Shown: positions 28,242 to 40,628 of the stretch, in pieces
How positions within the stretch are numbered: position 1 is the stretch's first letter
Layout: the number at the start of each line of letters is the position of its first letter
Position numbers and translations under genes: made by a program
NCBI GenBank assembly: GCA_003427395.1
Contig: BFEA01000027.1
Coordinates: 5,409,204 to 5,472,822 of the forward strand
Reading direction: 5' to 3'
Length of the DNA stretch: 63,619 bases
Source of the DNA: Chara braunii
Taxonomy: Eukaryota > Streptophyta > Charophyceae > Charales > Characeae
The notes under the pieces: model-generated
What the model was told of the DNA's origin: nothing
The model's database searches: none
The model's input: the letters and a program-made list of their open reading frames with translations, nothing else

Positions 28242-29018
28242 CAGGGTTGTCGACGTTCAGGACGGGCCGAACGCCCGAACGTTCGGCAGCCCTTCTCAAT
28301 GTGTTCGGCCGTTCGACTGAACGAGGAACCCACCCCCCCCTCAAAAAAAAAAAGAATTCCAAAAAATACCAGGCTACCAGCCAGGCCGCTCGGGTCTCGA
28401 GTGGCCAGCCCGTGCAAGGACCAGGGAAGGTCCAAGCAAAAAAAAAAAAAAATTCAAAAAATCAAAAAAAAACTATGTTATGCAGAAAACTAAACTGAAC
28501 AACGTTTGTCCCAGGGTCACATTCGAAATTGTGCACCAAATTTATAATACAAAATAAAATTTTATTTTTATTTTTTGTATTTTTTTTTGTTCGGTCGGGC
28601 AAGTGACTCTCGGACCATTTTGGTAGCCTAGAAAAAATATGAAAAAAAATCTGTTATGAAAAAGAACAAACTAAACAACATTTGCCTCAACATTCAAATT
28701 TAACTATAAATAGACTAGTGAGAGGATGAGATAGATGCGTACTACCAAGAAATATGAAATAGATTAAGATTAGAATATAGATTACTTAAAAATAAATAAA
28801 TAAATAAATAAATATCAAATTTGAAATAAAAATAAAATACTAAAAATAAATAATAATAATAATAATTAAAAAAAAAAACAAGAATTAAATTATTGAGTGG
28901 GCGAGCAAGTTTTTAACACCGCAGTCTTTGGCGATTTTTCTGTTCTCTCATGCCCGATAGCGAAGGAGATCTCGGAGGTCAGCTTAAGGGTCTCCGTACG
29001 TTCGGCCTGACAACCCTG
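28242..29018 (+). mobile_element. hAT-like non-autonomous element B, complete (777 bp)
   Basis: Starts CAGGGTTGTC and ends GACAACCCTG, a perfect 10-bp terminal inverted repeat. It is flanked on both sides by the 8-bp direct repeat catatata (28,234-28,241 and 29,019-29,026). Both ends carry CGAACG/CGTTCGG subterminal repeats. Short TIRs, 8-bp duplications and subterminal motifs are hAT features. No transposase is encoded, so it depends on a partner. The interior holds dispersed modules and A-runs. Confidence 0.8.
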
Positions 29019-29032
29019 CATATATATATATA

Positions 29033-29805
29033 CAGGGTTACCGGCGTTCGGGACGGGCCGAACGCCCAAGCCCAAACGCCCTAACGTACAGGACCCCTTC
29101 GGGAGGTGTTCGGTTGTTCGGGACGAGGGAAGGTTCCAGCAAAAAAAAAAAAAAAAAAAAAACGTTTTCAACAAATTCCGAAAAAAAACTATGTTATGGA
29201 AAAATATAAACTAAATAACATTTGCTTGGGCACTACACCCAAATTCTTTACCAAATTTGAACTAAAAATCCAATACAGAAAATAAACAATGTGATAAAAA
29301 TAAGAAAAAATACAAAGAGAATTAAAATGAGTGAGTGTGTCAGCACCTTTTCGATACCGCCATCTTTGCCGATTTTTAATTATTTTTGGGCATTGACAAA
29401 TGCCCTAAAAATTTACAGATATGTAGTTTACATAATCAGTAACTCATTAAAAAAAAATCAAAAACTAATAAATATTTTTAGGCCCCAAAATAAAGTGAAA
29501 ACAAAAAATTAAAAGTGAAAAAAAACAAAATAATGAGTGGGCGAGCACGTTTTGACACCCCCATTTTTTATGACTTTTAATGTTTTTTTGGCTTAGCAGA
29601 ATCACTTCAGAAATTACAGGCGTGTAAGTTACATCACAGAGAACTCACAAAAAAACATTCGGAAAAAAAAACTTATTTTTAGGTCCCGAAATATTTTTTG
29701 GCTAGGGCCGAACCTGGAGGTGTTCGGCCCCCGAACGGGACCCCGAACGCCCGAACATTTGTGGGCCAGCCCGGGGGCTCCCGAACGTTCGGTCAGATAA
29801 CCCTG
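29033..29805 (+). mobile_element. hAT-like non-autonomous element A, complete (773 bp)
   Basis: Starts CAGGGTTA and ends TAACCCTG, with tatatata on both sides; that duplication is less certain because it lies in a TA run. It has the same CGAACG-rich ends as element B. The interior holds two ~210-bp related units beginning near gagtg(g)gc and ending in taggccccaaa / taggtcccgaaa. It lies 14 bp beyond element B. No coding capacity. Confidence 0.75.
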
Positions 29806-29879
29806 TATATATATATATATATTTATTTTTTTTAATTCATTTTTTGTCTGGCTAGGTAAATGATCTCGGACCACTATGG

Positions 29880-30660
29880 TAGCCTATGATGGATGTTATG
29901 AACTGTTCGTACAACACACAGTAAACAACATTCTGGACAAATCCAACACAGATGTACGACACAACTGTATGAATTATCATTTAAGCATCTTCATCTTGCT
30001 AAAATTTGACACACATTAACCAACATAGATTAAATGTGGTCATCATCATGAAAAATATAGATTGAGCCGATTGATGGAAAAATAAATCACCAACACACTC
30101 CCCCCACACCCAATTTCGCTCGACCCTTCGAACATAACCTACTTCTATTGAGACGACAAACAATCCGCAAACAGGCTACACAAGATCAAATCCTGCATTA
30201 GTCAAATCAACATAGCAACAACTCTCTGCCTTAGACTATTCGCCGGGGCACAGGTACCGACTACAGCCCACAAAATGTCCAAATTATGCCCAAATAAAAA
30301 CTACAAGTCGACCGAACAAGGTGAGGGACAAACAAGGTACCCTCAATTATTTTAGTTTCGGTAATCTGTTATAGATCCTCGTCTAGATACAACCACCGAG
30401 TTATATAACATGCTCAAGTTCTAATGATGGACCACTCCCATTCTAGGTACACTATTATGTTGTTCCACAAACTAAATTATAACAAAGGATGACGTCAGGT
30501 TCTAGTAGATGACCAAGTTATACTAAGTGTTAAATGCTACCAAAGGAAACACCTGGTCCAAGTACATCACCATGTTATACTACGAGCTACATACTAATGG
30601 AGGACAATACCTGGTCCAAATATACCACGAACTTCACTAAGCATTCTACGCCCGATTCCA
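29880..30660. repeat. Long repeat next to PLE copy 2 (candidate pseudo-LTR)
   Basis: Aligns in the same orientation with 62,565-63,225: both have gatgttat, acaacattctggacaaa, atcatttaagcatcttcatc, ttgctaaaatttga, cgacccttcgaaca, tcggggcacaggtaccg and a tandem ~60-bp ctggtccaagtaca unit. It lies just downstream of the copy 2 RT and just upstream of copy 3. Confidence 0.75.
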
Positions 30661-30687
30661 ATCTGTGAGCAACACCGCAATCATTTT

Positions 30688-32281
30688 TCAAACTACATTT
30701 TTGTCTCGACTTAAATTTTTGAGGGACCTCTCAAACCAACGCCCTTGATAGTTATTATTCCTCAATTCTAATCTCAACAAAACTACGGATTCCAACAATT
30801 CAAGTCCCATGTAAGATTTATGGTCTATTCGATGCAGCGCACTGGTAATGGCTGTCATTTTTTCTTTCTTACTTGACCACGAATGAAAATCCTGAAACAT
30901 ACGAAATGGTAACTTCATCCCTTCCCTCAATTGCTGTTTCTTTTTCGGAATTTGCATTGTCCCGAGGAAGAGAATCTCCTAACGTGTCGTTCATCTATAA
31001 TCCAAAAAAGTTCAGTTTTCCCCTGCTTCGTCCGTTTGTTTGAGGGTTAGTGCTTTATCATAACACTCTTCAAACAATGTCAACGCCTTGTGTACCTTTG
31101 GCTTATCCCCGATTTTCTTTGGGTTATAAGCAGCAAGCACAGACAAGTCATCCACAAATCTCATACCCTCAAACGCCCGCTCATGGTTGCCCCAAGAAAT
31201 AAGGAAATCCCACCCACTTTTCACATACATGAGGCATGTCAATTGGGGACTTGAGCTCATCCCCATAGGTATGCCAATGACCTGTTGCAGTAAGATCCCG
31301 CATGCTTCAGTAAAACAAAATTCCAATTCGAATGCTACGAAAAACACATGTACTTGAAAGAAATGAAGACAAAACTCTCAATATAACAACTCTTACTCAT
31401 TCTAGCTCTCTCCCTCGCTTATGTACAAAAATCCCGTGGAATCCTTTTTCGGAAACCACCAAACCGCCCATTCGATTGTCGATCTAACTGTCGCATGAGG
31501 AAGGCGACTAAACATGTCCTTAATATCATAGGATATTCCTAAGAGCTCAATATCTCTCCTGCTCTCTCTAGTTTGTTGTTCAATTGCTCCAGTCTATTCT
31601 TCATGCCCGACACCGACCTCATATTAAAGTGTCCAGACTCGAGTAGAGAGAACATGAGTCCGTTGATTCTTTTTGCCACCATCTTACATGCCTTGACAAT
31701 TGGCTCACTAAAAGTAGGGCACATCGGGCGATACTTCTCAGTATCTTTGTGTTGGACAATGCATATGCATTCCCCACTTTGCCCTTATTGTCCCAGTTTC
31801 TGTGAGTTGTTAACCCCCTTTTCTCGTACTCTGATATCACCGACATGAGCAGTTGTCCTTTATCAAGAGTACACATGCGATATCCATCACTTAGCAGAAA
31901 GGTATGGAGGATACCTTTGTCGTATACTCTTGGGCACAAAACTAATGTGTCAATTGGGTTCCGATCCAACGACACTCGGACCAGGACCTCCAACTTGTCT
32001 CTTAGTGAAGTCGCCACCTCCCTCACGTTCTCAAATCCATGATCTTTATTCTTTATAAAGGAACATTTGACTTCTTCGTATGTGCAGCTGAACTCTTCTT
32101 TGGTGAGCTTCATATTCCTTCCCCAATAACAAAAAACCTTTGTTAGTTCATCCCTGAGTACTTCCTCTCTGTGATGCTCCTCATATTTAGGTATATTCTT
32201 CGCATTTTTCATAATCCATGAAGCATGCACAAGGTCATTAATTCGGAAATGCACATGCCCGTCCATCTTAGGGTAGGGCAT
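30688..32281 (-). pseudogene. PLE copy 2: reverse transcriptase (decayed)
   Basis: Covers RT fingers to thumb with frameshifts and stops. Fingers (32,281-31,619) include VGNAYALSNTK, where copy 1 has FGKAYVIPKHK. A frameshift near 31,700 leads to MCPTFSEPIVKACKMVAKRI. Motif A (about 31,530) reads SYDIKDMF with its catalytic Asp. Motif B is IGIPMGMSSSPQLTCLM and motif C is MRFVDDLSVL with both Asp, so the catalytic triad is retained although the frame is broken. The thumb (30,957-30,688) has FHSWSSK, LHRIDHK and LELRNNN. The PIPMG/FVDD style fits PLE rather than LTR-element RTs. Confidence 0.75.
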
Positions 32282-33234
32282 ACCAGCACATACACAGATG
32301 GAAGCATGAATCGACGCAAACTGTCGATGGTTGTGGAGGATGTCACTGGCATTAGGGTTCTTCCTCTAAACAACCCATGCCCGACGCTTTACCATTTCCT
32401 TGAGAGTACCTTCCATAGTCAAACCCCCAACCTTCTTTCTCACTACTCTCATCACCTCACTTTTCTTAATCCTCTCATCATATTGCGCTTTCACAATGAC
32501 GCGTGTTCTCACACTAATACCGAACTTGTTACGTACAACTCTCAAAATCATACAACGTGGATGGGATCTGCTACGCTTCGTAGTAAATGTCTTCACGACA
32601 CTATAGTATCGGATCATCTCGGTCATACCTTTCGTGTAAAGATCCTTCTGATTTCGTCTATTCCTGAACATCTATACCATATCATCTTAAGTGTCAGCAA
32701 CGAGGGGGAGGTTTCCGAGACTTTGCGAAGTATAACAACCCTCTCCATTTCAAACAATTTTTTGCACTGTCTCAACGGTCTTGTTCCTCGTTGGTACTTC
32801 ATCCGAGTCTCACCGAAAGGTCTCCTTATCAATTTTCATTCTTTTGCCCACGTCCTCCCTTCATTGCTCAGTACTTTGACGTCACCGTTGCGTCGTATCA
32901 ATCTACACAACAGTTCCACAATTCTCATTCTACTGTTCTCTGTTCCATCTACACGTAGTTCCAGTAGTTCCCACAGTCTCTTTTGTATTCATCCGTTCTC
33001 CCATCCACCACAACTGACCACGTTCTCCTTTTTTTCTTTCCATACCAGTGTTTAAATTTCTTGGTTGACCTTCTCGATTTCACCGATCGTACATTAAGCA
33101 ATGGTGACTAGTGCTTGATTAACGCAGTTTCTACGACCTCTAATTCCTTCCTATCCGTATTCGTGAACAACGGTAGGGCCACGTACTTATGAGCCCCCAC
33201 CTTACCCAACCAGTTATATGTCGTCCTAGCACGT
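32282..33234 (-). pseudogene. PLE copy 2: RT extension and truncated GIY-YIG domain
   Basis: Minus-strand frames at 32,832-32,366 match the copy 1 linker. At about 33,080-33,215 the translation NWLGKVGAHKYVALPL ... EVVETALIKH-stop-SPLLN corresponds to the second half of the copy 1 GIY-YIG domain, including the catalytic Glu region. The TAG at 33,108-33,110 sits where copy 1 has Trp. The domain stops abruptly at 33,234, where the giant LTR element begins. Confidence 0.65.
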
Positions 33235-33779
33235 TGTCGAGCGCATCGGCCCCCGCACGAGCGAGGGCCCCCCGGCCCCGTCACGCAGGAGAAACTTAGG
33301 CTTTCAACTTTTTAGAGACAACTCGGGAACGACACGGTAACCCGCGTCGACCCTTTGCCGCTCCGGCCGAGTGCACCAGCTGTACATCACGAGGTCCCCT
33401 ACGACAGGACAGGTTCTCGCGGGGCACAACTTACCTTCCCTAAGGGGCTGTCACCACCCTTAGGGGCGTATCCCTACCGAGCTACCGACCCACATGCGAA
33501 AACTTTTATAATGCAATTTCAGAGGTAGGCCGACCGAGGGCGTTTGATCGTTCGCTGTAGCATAGGTACACATAGTTAAACGCCAAGTGGACTCGAACGC
33601 CGCCCATCCCTGGGGCGTTGATCTCCCACGAATCGGAACGACGTCGGTCGACTAGGACGTAATATTCCAAGCGTAAGAAAACCTCAATCAATCCTAGTCC
33701 CTTCTTCCAAAGACAATCAAAAGTTAAACACCAAAAGAAGACTCAGGCCAACGTAAGTTGACATATATTCTGAGATCAA

Positions 33780-33800
33780 CTTATATATAATACAACCATG
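33780..33800 (-). promoter_or_regulatory. Candidate LTR TATA box
   Basis: The minus strand reads gtattatatataag about 550 bp before the LTR's 3' end, a plausible U3 promoter position. The identical string lies at about 47,634-47,654 in the other LTR. Assigned from sequence only. Confidence 0.3.
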
Positions 33801-36466
33801 CATACCACTCGCCCTGATCAATTTGACAAGGGTTGATTTGACTTTCATCCAACGACAAGACACATGAGTTGACTCGCCTTCGGACCTCACTTATCAACAA
33901 AAGGACAAAGCATGACTTATACACGATGCGAAACTCAAATGACATCCGACCAAAGTATCTACACTCTACTTGTCAGACGGTTGGATTGTCACGACTTTTC
34001 CGACTCGATGAGATGCGTTGTCGAGTTCTTTCATTCCACCGCATGCGGACTACAAGCACGAATCCAGACAAATCCCAATACTCGATTAAAGCTAGGATGC
34101 CATCGCACCAGTGATGACCATGCTCCTACCCTAACTTTGGTGTGAATGCCATCTGCAAATAACTCGACTACCACCTATACAAGTCATCGACCAACTCGAA
34201 CAACTGACACACTGATCACTTCGCCAAAGACAGGGTCCACCTTGCCTTTGGGAAACAATTACTCTTGTTGTTCTATGAATGATGACGTACCCGCCTCCGA
34301 CACAAAGACATTCGAAGCAACACTTTAGTCGTTACCTTCTGTCAACTAGCCTGATGACCCCAGGCTTGCACTTCTTATGGTGCAAACCTATCCGAGAAGA
34401 TGGTGCCTACATGCACTTCACTCATAACTAACGAAAACATGAATTGGGCTTCTTATGGCGTCAGTTCTCCATTCCTCTGTGGCTCCTAAGACGGCCACAA
34501 AGGGTAAACTATGACGGTCCTCCTTAGCGTAAGCCGACCATGACTTAACGTCTTCCGTGAATAGCGCATGTCCATCCCCTAGGAGGTGGTCTGGGATACC
34601 CCTCGTCCTCGCCTGAGTGAACCTCGGATCTCAGAAGTCGGGCCGGCTCCGCCACAACAGCATGGTATCCCCCCGCAGTGCGGTCCACTCCGAGTCGATC
34701 ACAGGGCCGGCCCCTAAGGCAACGAACCCCCGCCTCAGATGCCTCCTAGGGAAAGGAAACGCCTCTACCACGGCAGACGATCAACCCCTTGCCGCCTGAC
34801 GTCAAGGTGAACCTAGACGAAGAAGAAAATCACAAAGAAGAAAAGCATTCAGACAGACGGGCATAGACAAAGGTGGTAATTCGGGAAAGAATGGGTAACA
34901 TCGGGAACGATTCCATGTCCGACTAAGGTTTTTTTTTTTTTTTTTTTTTTTTGTGCGATCGTTCTTTTTATCGTCGTCAACTGATTTTCTCTCTTGTGAC
35001 AAACATGCAAACAAATGATAGAAGACAAACACCCTGTCCCCATTTTCATTGACATGGGCAATTTTGTTTTCAAGCTTTCTTCTACCTACCTGCACATCAG
35101 ATCAAACAACAAGTTCAAAGGAAAACAATGCAATTCACACTCACGTCAGACTTTCATTCACACACGCAAACACACATTTTCTCTACCTATCCAGTGAACA
35201 TTCAAAGAATAGGGCCAAGCAAGTGTGGGTTCACACAGGAGTGTGAAGGGGTCTGAGTCAAACAACTGACCTTGAATGAAGTTAAAAAAAAAACGGCCCA
35301 CTCGAGAAGACCGTGTAAAATCACACTCCATAGAAGAAAATCGTCACAATGAGTCGCCCGCAAAACGATCCACACTACTTTGTAGAACGATCGCTTGACG
35401 CGACACCCTCTCAACACCCAGTCATCTCCCAGTGATCTGACAGCGTCGCCGGTGCACACCCCCAATTTCACTGTGCCACTACGGCGTCGCACTCACACCA
35501 CTTTCAAGCGCACCACCACTTCGCGCTACCTTCCCTGCGCTAATGCCCAGACGCCGCCTTATATAGTCGGTGTAAAAATATTGCCACCTCTACCATGAGA
35601 AACTGGCAGCGCTACTGCACCACCGTCGTCAAACCCAATGCTGCTGCCGCAAATTTTCAGCAGCNGTGTAAAAATATTGCCACCTCTACCATGAGAAACT
35701 GGCAGCGCTACTGCACCACCGTCGTCAAACCCAATGCTGCTGCCGCAAATTTTCAGCAGCGCTTCCGCACTACCAGCGTCAAACCCGGCGTTGTTGCCGC
35801 AAAATTTCAGCAGCGCTTTCACGCTACCATCTGAACGTGTTGCNNTCGTCGCAANGCGGCGCAGCATCACCCTTGTACCTCATAAAAAATGGCTNCCAAC
35901 ACCNCNTTGAACANGCAACANCTTCTCTGCTTTGCTACNAAAAATANATGCCGCCACCATGCCNGACGGGCAGNACCTTCCCTGCACCCCANTNTTCACC
36001 AAGGTNGTGGCTATGGCAGCCTCCACCTTCTCCTTTCACCCTTCCTNCANACCTCCAGCACCTCCTCCCTTCCTCCTCGCTGTGACGGCNGCTATGGCTG
36101 CATTNTANANCTATGGCCACCTTCCCCTTCCTCCTGCAGTCCTCCTCCTCCGCCGCCAGCAGCTCCNCTCCGCCTCACTTCTCCGCAGCCAGCCAGCAAT
36201 CTCACAAGTGAGAGCCCAGCANTGCTGCCAAGAATGCTTGGCTGCTGGGGCTGGAGGCTGTTTTTATAGCCAGAGAAGTGGCTGAGGCAGCCACTTTGCC
36301 TCAGCCAAAACTCGGATCTGAGCTCAGCCCATGATCTGCATCGCGATCAAGGGCTGAAACTTGATCTCTGGGTGGAGAAAACCACTCCCAGGCTCAGGTA
36401 CCGCACCTAGTCTGTCATTCAAGACGGATTCGGCCTTAAATTGGCTGAATCCAACCATGTGCAGGA

Positions 36467-37226
36467 GCCTGTTCACTTCGAACAGGCATCTGCCTGTCCA
36501 ATCCCACGGGGTGCGCACCTGTGCTGCACCCACAGCCAGGTGCACAACTTTTTCCCCCTTTCTTCTTCTTTTTTTTTTCTTTTTGAAAGGGGCAGCTCGT
36601 TTTTGAGCTGCCTCCTTTCACCAAGCCATTTCACAGTGTCGGACTAGAGTCAAGCTCAGAGGGGTCTCCCCCTCTTGCCCAACGCGCCCGTACCCGGACG
36701 CCCACGGTGCCAGGTGCAGGCGACGCTCTGCAGCCTGTTCAGTAAGTGAACGGGCACAGAGCCAAATGGGCTGCTCGACTTGCATGACTTACCTGTTGGC
36801 TGTTGCCATCGTGAACCAACGGCCGCCAGGTAAGGTCACTCTCCCTCTCTTTCTCTCCCTCTCTGCGCGCCCGCATCTGGGCGCCATCAGCTCTTGGTTC
36901 GGGCAATGGTGGACAGTTGCTGCCTGTTTCTAAATACGAACGGGTGCAGCTGTCCACTGCTACGACGTTAGCGGGGGGGGCTAAGGAAAAGAGGGAAAAA
37001 AAAAACAATCTGAAAAAAAATCTAAGGAGTCTAAAAAATAAATAAATAAATAAAAGGGAAAAAACAGACCTACCTGCAAACGGTCTCCCGTTCAGAACGG
37101 GCACCTTCAAGTGCACTGGGGACTTAAGTGGCCCAGTCACTTCCATTTACGCCATGTGGCGTTTTGATTCCCTCCCTTTTTTTTTTCTTTTTTTTTTTTG
37201 TGGCCTGTTCGTTGAAACGAACGGGC
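36467..37226. repeat. Cluster of CCTGTTC/GAACGGG hairpins in the LTR
   Basis: Inverted repeats pairing (C)CTGTTC or CCCGTTC with GAACGGG/GAACAGG occur at 36,467-36,487, 36,733-36,755, 36,911-36,955 (extended stem ggacag...ctgtcc), 37,087-37,101 and 37,203-37,226. A separate strong stem-loop (ggcagctc/gagctgcc) is at 36,585-36,619. The same set exists in the right LTR. Confidence 0.7.
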
Positions 37227-37994
37227 ACCAGCTAGCAAGGAGGATTGGGTCATATGCCCGAATCTGGACGAAGTTATGGAGAAGTGCAGAAATCGAGATT
37301 GAACTGTTTTTCTGCATCTCTGCATAAAACCCATCTAGATTCGGAAACTCGATCCTATCCTTTTTGCTGGTGGGACCTCGGCCCTAAGTAGTAGAAAGCA
37401 ACGAGAGGGAGGGATCTAAAGAGAAAAGAAATTTAGAAAAGATCTAAAACAAAATCTATATATAAAAAAAAACAAAAGAAAAAACTCACCTTGGAAACAG
37501 AACGGGTGCCTGCAACACCCTTCGGAGACTATAAGTTCCCAGCCATTTCCCAGCGCTCCACATAGCCCTTCATTTTTTCAACCCCCCTTTTTTTTTTCTT
37601 TCTTTCTCCGTTGGCCTAAGCCAACTGTCACGTCACTCCCTGTGGCTTTTCAGCCATGTCTCATATGATGCAAATCCGTTTTTTTTTTCTTTTTCTTATA
37701 GTATTACGGGGAACCCCTATAGCAGCCACATCCGTGCCCAAGCCTCCAACGAAGGAACATGAGGGAGCTGCACCCACCAACAAGTGCGATACCTGCTACA
37801 GCAGGTGGGCGATACCAGCTAGGGGTCAGCCCGTAGCATCAGGACCGAGCCTATTGGCTGGGCCAGTCACTGTGTCTCCCCTTCGGTCCTCTCCCCCTAT
37901 GAACATCAGCAGTCTCTGCTCAATGCCACTCTGGGGGACCAACGACATATCTTTAGGTGGCGGGCACCAAGCTTGCCCAGGAAGGTACATGAGA

Positions 37995-38061
37995 CCAATG
38001 GGGATTGAACCCAAAACTTATTGAATGCTACTTGCGTGCCTTACCAACTGAGGTAGGCCGC
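37995..38061 (-). other. tRNA-like sequence within LTR (left copy)
   Basis: The minus strand gives a D-arm-like cctcagttggtaagg (A box with one mismatch), then 30 nt later tgggttcaatcccca, a good T-arm and B box. The anticodon stem does not form, so this is a tRNA-derived relic or SINE head rather than a tRNA gene. Confidence 0.4.
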
Positions 38062-38795
38062 TAGATCAGATCAAAGTTCAATCCCAGTTGGGATCCAAAA
38101 AAAAAGACTCGAACCAGTTCTCGATTTGTGCCTCTCATCCTTGCACAGGGGTCGTACTAGCTCCGCGCGGCTGATCTCAGCCACGAGATCTCATGATCGA
38201 TCGGCCGAGTTCGGCCGCACTCGAATGCCTTATGAAAATGCCAGCTCCAAAAGGAGCAACTCCTGTTTGTGAAGAGTTGTGCCCTGCAGTCCCCTCCAGC
38301 CTGTACCACAGCAGGCCCCACCTGTCTGCCTTGTCTGCCGCTCCCCTGTGGATGGCTGCCCATCCACGACTTAAGGGTCACCCAACGGGTACGCCGCGAC
38401 ATCGACCTGCCGGCCCCCTCTGGCTCGAAGTCAACCCCCACGTCCCAGAAAAAAATAAAACTCACTTTTCCCCCTGCGCCGCGGACCTATTTTAGGTAGA
38501 CTAGGTCTAGCTCTAGTCTTTCCACAACCACGCACCCCTGCGGCCTTGTCGAGAACCGCGGACGACCGGTCGTACTGCCGACTCCAGCTGCTCCGAACAA
38601 ACGTCGATGACGTCACATGTCAACGACGTCCTATGCCAACGACGTCAGGCTTTAGGTCCCTCAATTATAGGTTTGGTCTGAATAAACTTTGGCAACGTCA
38701 ATCTCATCATGTCTCCGAATCCAACGAAAAGTCGGACAGCGTCTGACCTTGAAAAACTCGGGCAGAAACCCTTACAGGGGGTTTCTGTCCCGACA

Positions 38796-38813
38796 GCCTT
38801 CCCCGTCCCCATT
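38796..38813 (-). other. Polypurine tract of the gypsy element
   Basis: Directly abuts the 3' LTR. The minus strand reads ggggacggggaaggc and then the LTR start TGTCGGG. This is the expected plus-strand primer for LTR retrotransposon DNA synthesis. Confidence 0.75.
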
Positions 38814-40628
38814 AAGCGACGTCCGCGTCGCTTATCATAAGCAATACAAGGGGAAGTCTTTATAAGATCTCACCAATTATATAATATAATCGCATTATAT
38901 ATGAAATTAATCCAGATCTCACATACTCACTCATGAAAAGTGACGTTTCCGTCGTTCATCTTTCTTTCCTTTTATAATCACCTGGATACTCTTCCATGAA
39001 ATAGTCCATGCATATTTCATTACTCACAATACGTCAAACATTGACTTACTTTTAATCATAACAGAGGCTTACTTTCAAGCCTTAAACAGATAGAGACTTT
39101 TTTTCAAGCCTTTAACATACAGAGGCTTACTTTCAAGCCTTTTGATTCTTTCGAACCTTCCTTCGAAGGCACTTTCATTNAGTCACGAGTTGGAATGGGG
39201 CCAGAATTAACCTCCGGCGGGTCTTTCCCTGGAACCTGGAATCCACCGTTGGCTTTATCCAACCTGAGGAGTTACAAAAACATTTTAGAAGAATGATCCC
39301 AGCGTCATCCCACTGGCGGCCACTCATTCTCTCTTCTTCTCTCTCATAGATGGGTGAGGCTTATCCCCCTGTTGGGACTCTCTTCAGGCTATAACCCCCT
39401 GTCTAGGTCTCTTCAGGCTTAACCCCCTGCGGGTCTTTCGTCACACAACACATACTGCCAGGAATTTAACATGGGTCTCTCGTGTCCATGGGGGTGCATT
39501 CCTAACACCTCTACATGTCTCTCGCTGTCAGGAGTTTAACCTGGGCGCCCCACGAAACACAAGGGTACTCACACTATATTACAACATGTGTCGGTACCAT
39601 CCCAGAGAGAAATCATGCTTCCAGAAGTCCTCGTCCAGTCCGGCTAATTCCCACTCCAACTTAATCACCATGCATGATTTATCTCCTACATGTTTTGTGA
39701 ATGCGTCGAGGAGTGGTGTAATCCATGGAGGATAATATCTCGACGTCAAGCCCTGCTTTAGACTCGAGCCTCACCACCTTCCCTCCGATTCCAGTGTCAT
39801 ACATCCGTTAGTACCCTACCTGCAAGGTTGAACTACCCCTCCCTTATGACCTAAGCTGATCAGACCCGGCCATAAAGTCGAGGCGACCCCATCCACCACA
39901 AAAGAAAAGGTGATCAATCTTTCCCTCATGGCGAGTGGTAATCGCCACCCTCACAAGCCAGGTTCCAACAAACATATTACCACCTTCCTCCCTTTCGATG
40001 ATAGTGTAGCCATCCCCCTCGAAAAGAGAAATGACAGCATCCCGCTATGGACCAGGAACAAAATTCCGGTGCAGGCCTCACTACCGTCTACGAGGCTCGC
40101 AACATTACGATTCCTCATTGCATGACAATTAACACAGAGTCAAGTCATAAGGTAAGATAAGTAATTGAATCACATGCCTGACGAATAAACGCATGTTAAT
40201 CTAGTCAGGCGTATAACTTAAGTATAGATCATCCCCTTAGACTCGCACTGACGAATTCTTACATTCATAATCACATACACGGAGTCTCATAAGAATTCCA
40301 TGGTTTTTTTTTCCAGTCCTTCTCATATATGATGAACACTTCAACAATATAAGTATCCATCAGCTATTTCACGATACACTTCTTGCAATGAACATCCAAT
40401 CATGATAAGAATCTCACAAAATCCTTTGGTATCATAATCATCTTGCAACAAGAGTCACAATCTCATTGATAACTTTTCAACCTCAATACTTCAATTAATA
40501 CTTTACAACTTTCTTGGTTAGCCTAAGACAAAAGTCAGAACCAACTGAACCATAATACGAAAGCAAGAAGGTTACCAAAATTGATGCCACCAATTACCTC
40601 CTCTACCCTTCCTTTCTAAAAGTTTTCA
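38814..40628 (-). other. Untranslated internal region between pol and 3' LTR
   Basis: About 1.8 kb without a recognisable ORF; no env-like gene. It contains short repeats (cttactttcaagcctt at about 39,067 and 39,127; cttcaggct...aaccccctg at about 39,380 and 39,410). Confidence 0.6.

Larger units (their letters stand above)
33235..38795 (-). repeat. LTR, left copy (3' LTR in element orientation), 5561 bp
   Basis: Near-identical to 47,088-52,551. It carries an extra ~96-bp tandem copy (35,570-35,665 / 35,666 onward) joined by an N. Scattered Ns at 35,844-36,221 recur at the same relative places in the other LTR. Differences concentrate in the outer ~500 bp and ~1.1 kb. Confidence 0.95.

Noticed and set aside
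33869-38499. Many short ORFs in the LTRs, repeated at 47.7-52.3 kb
   Set aside because: They duplicate because the LTR is duplicated; none has a domain, and LTRs are normally non-coding.
38814-40628. Possible env or extra ORF between pol and the 3' LTR
   Set aside because: No ORF longer than about 70 codons and no signal peptide or membrane protein pattern.
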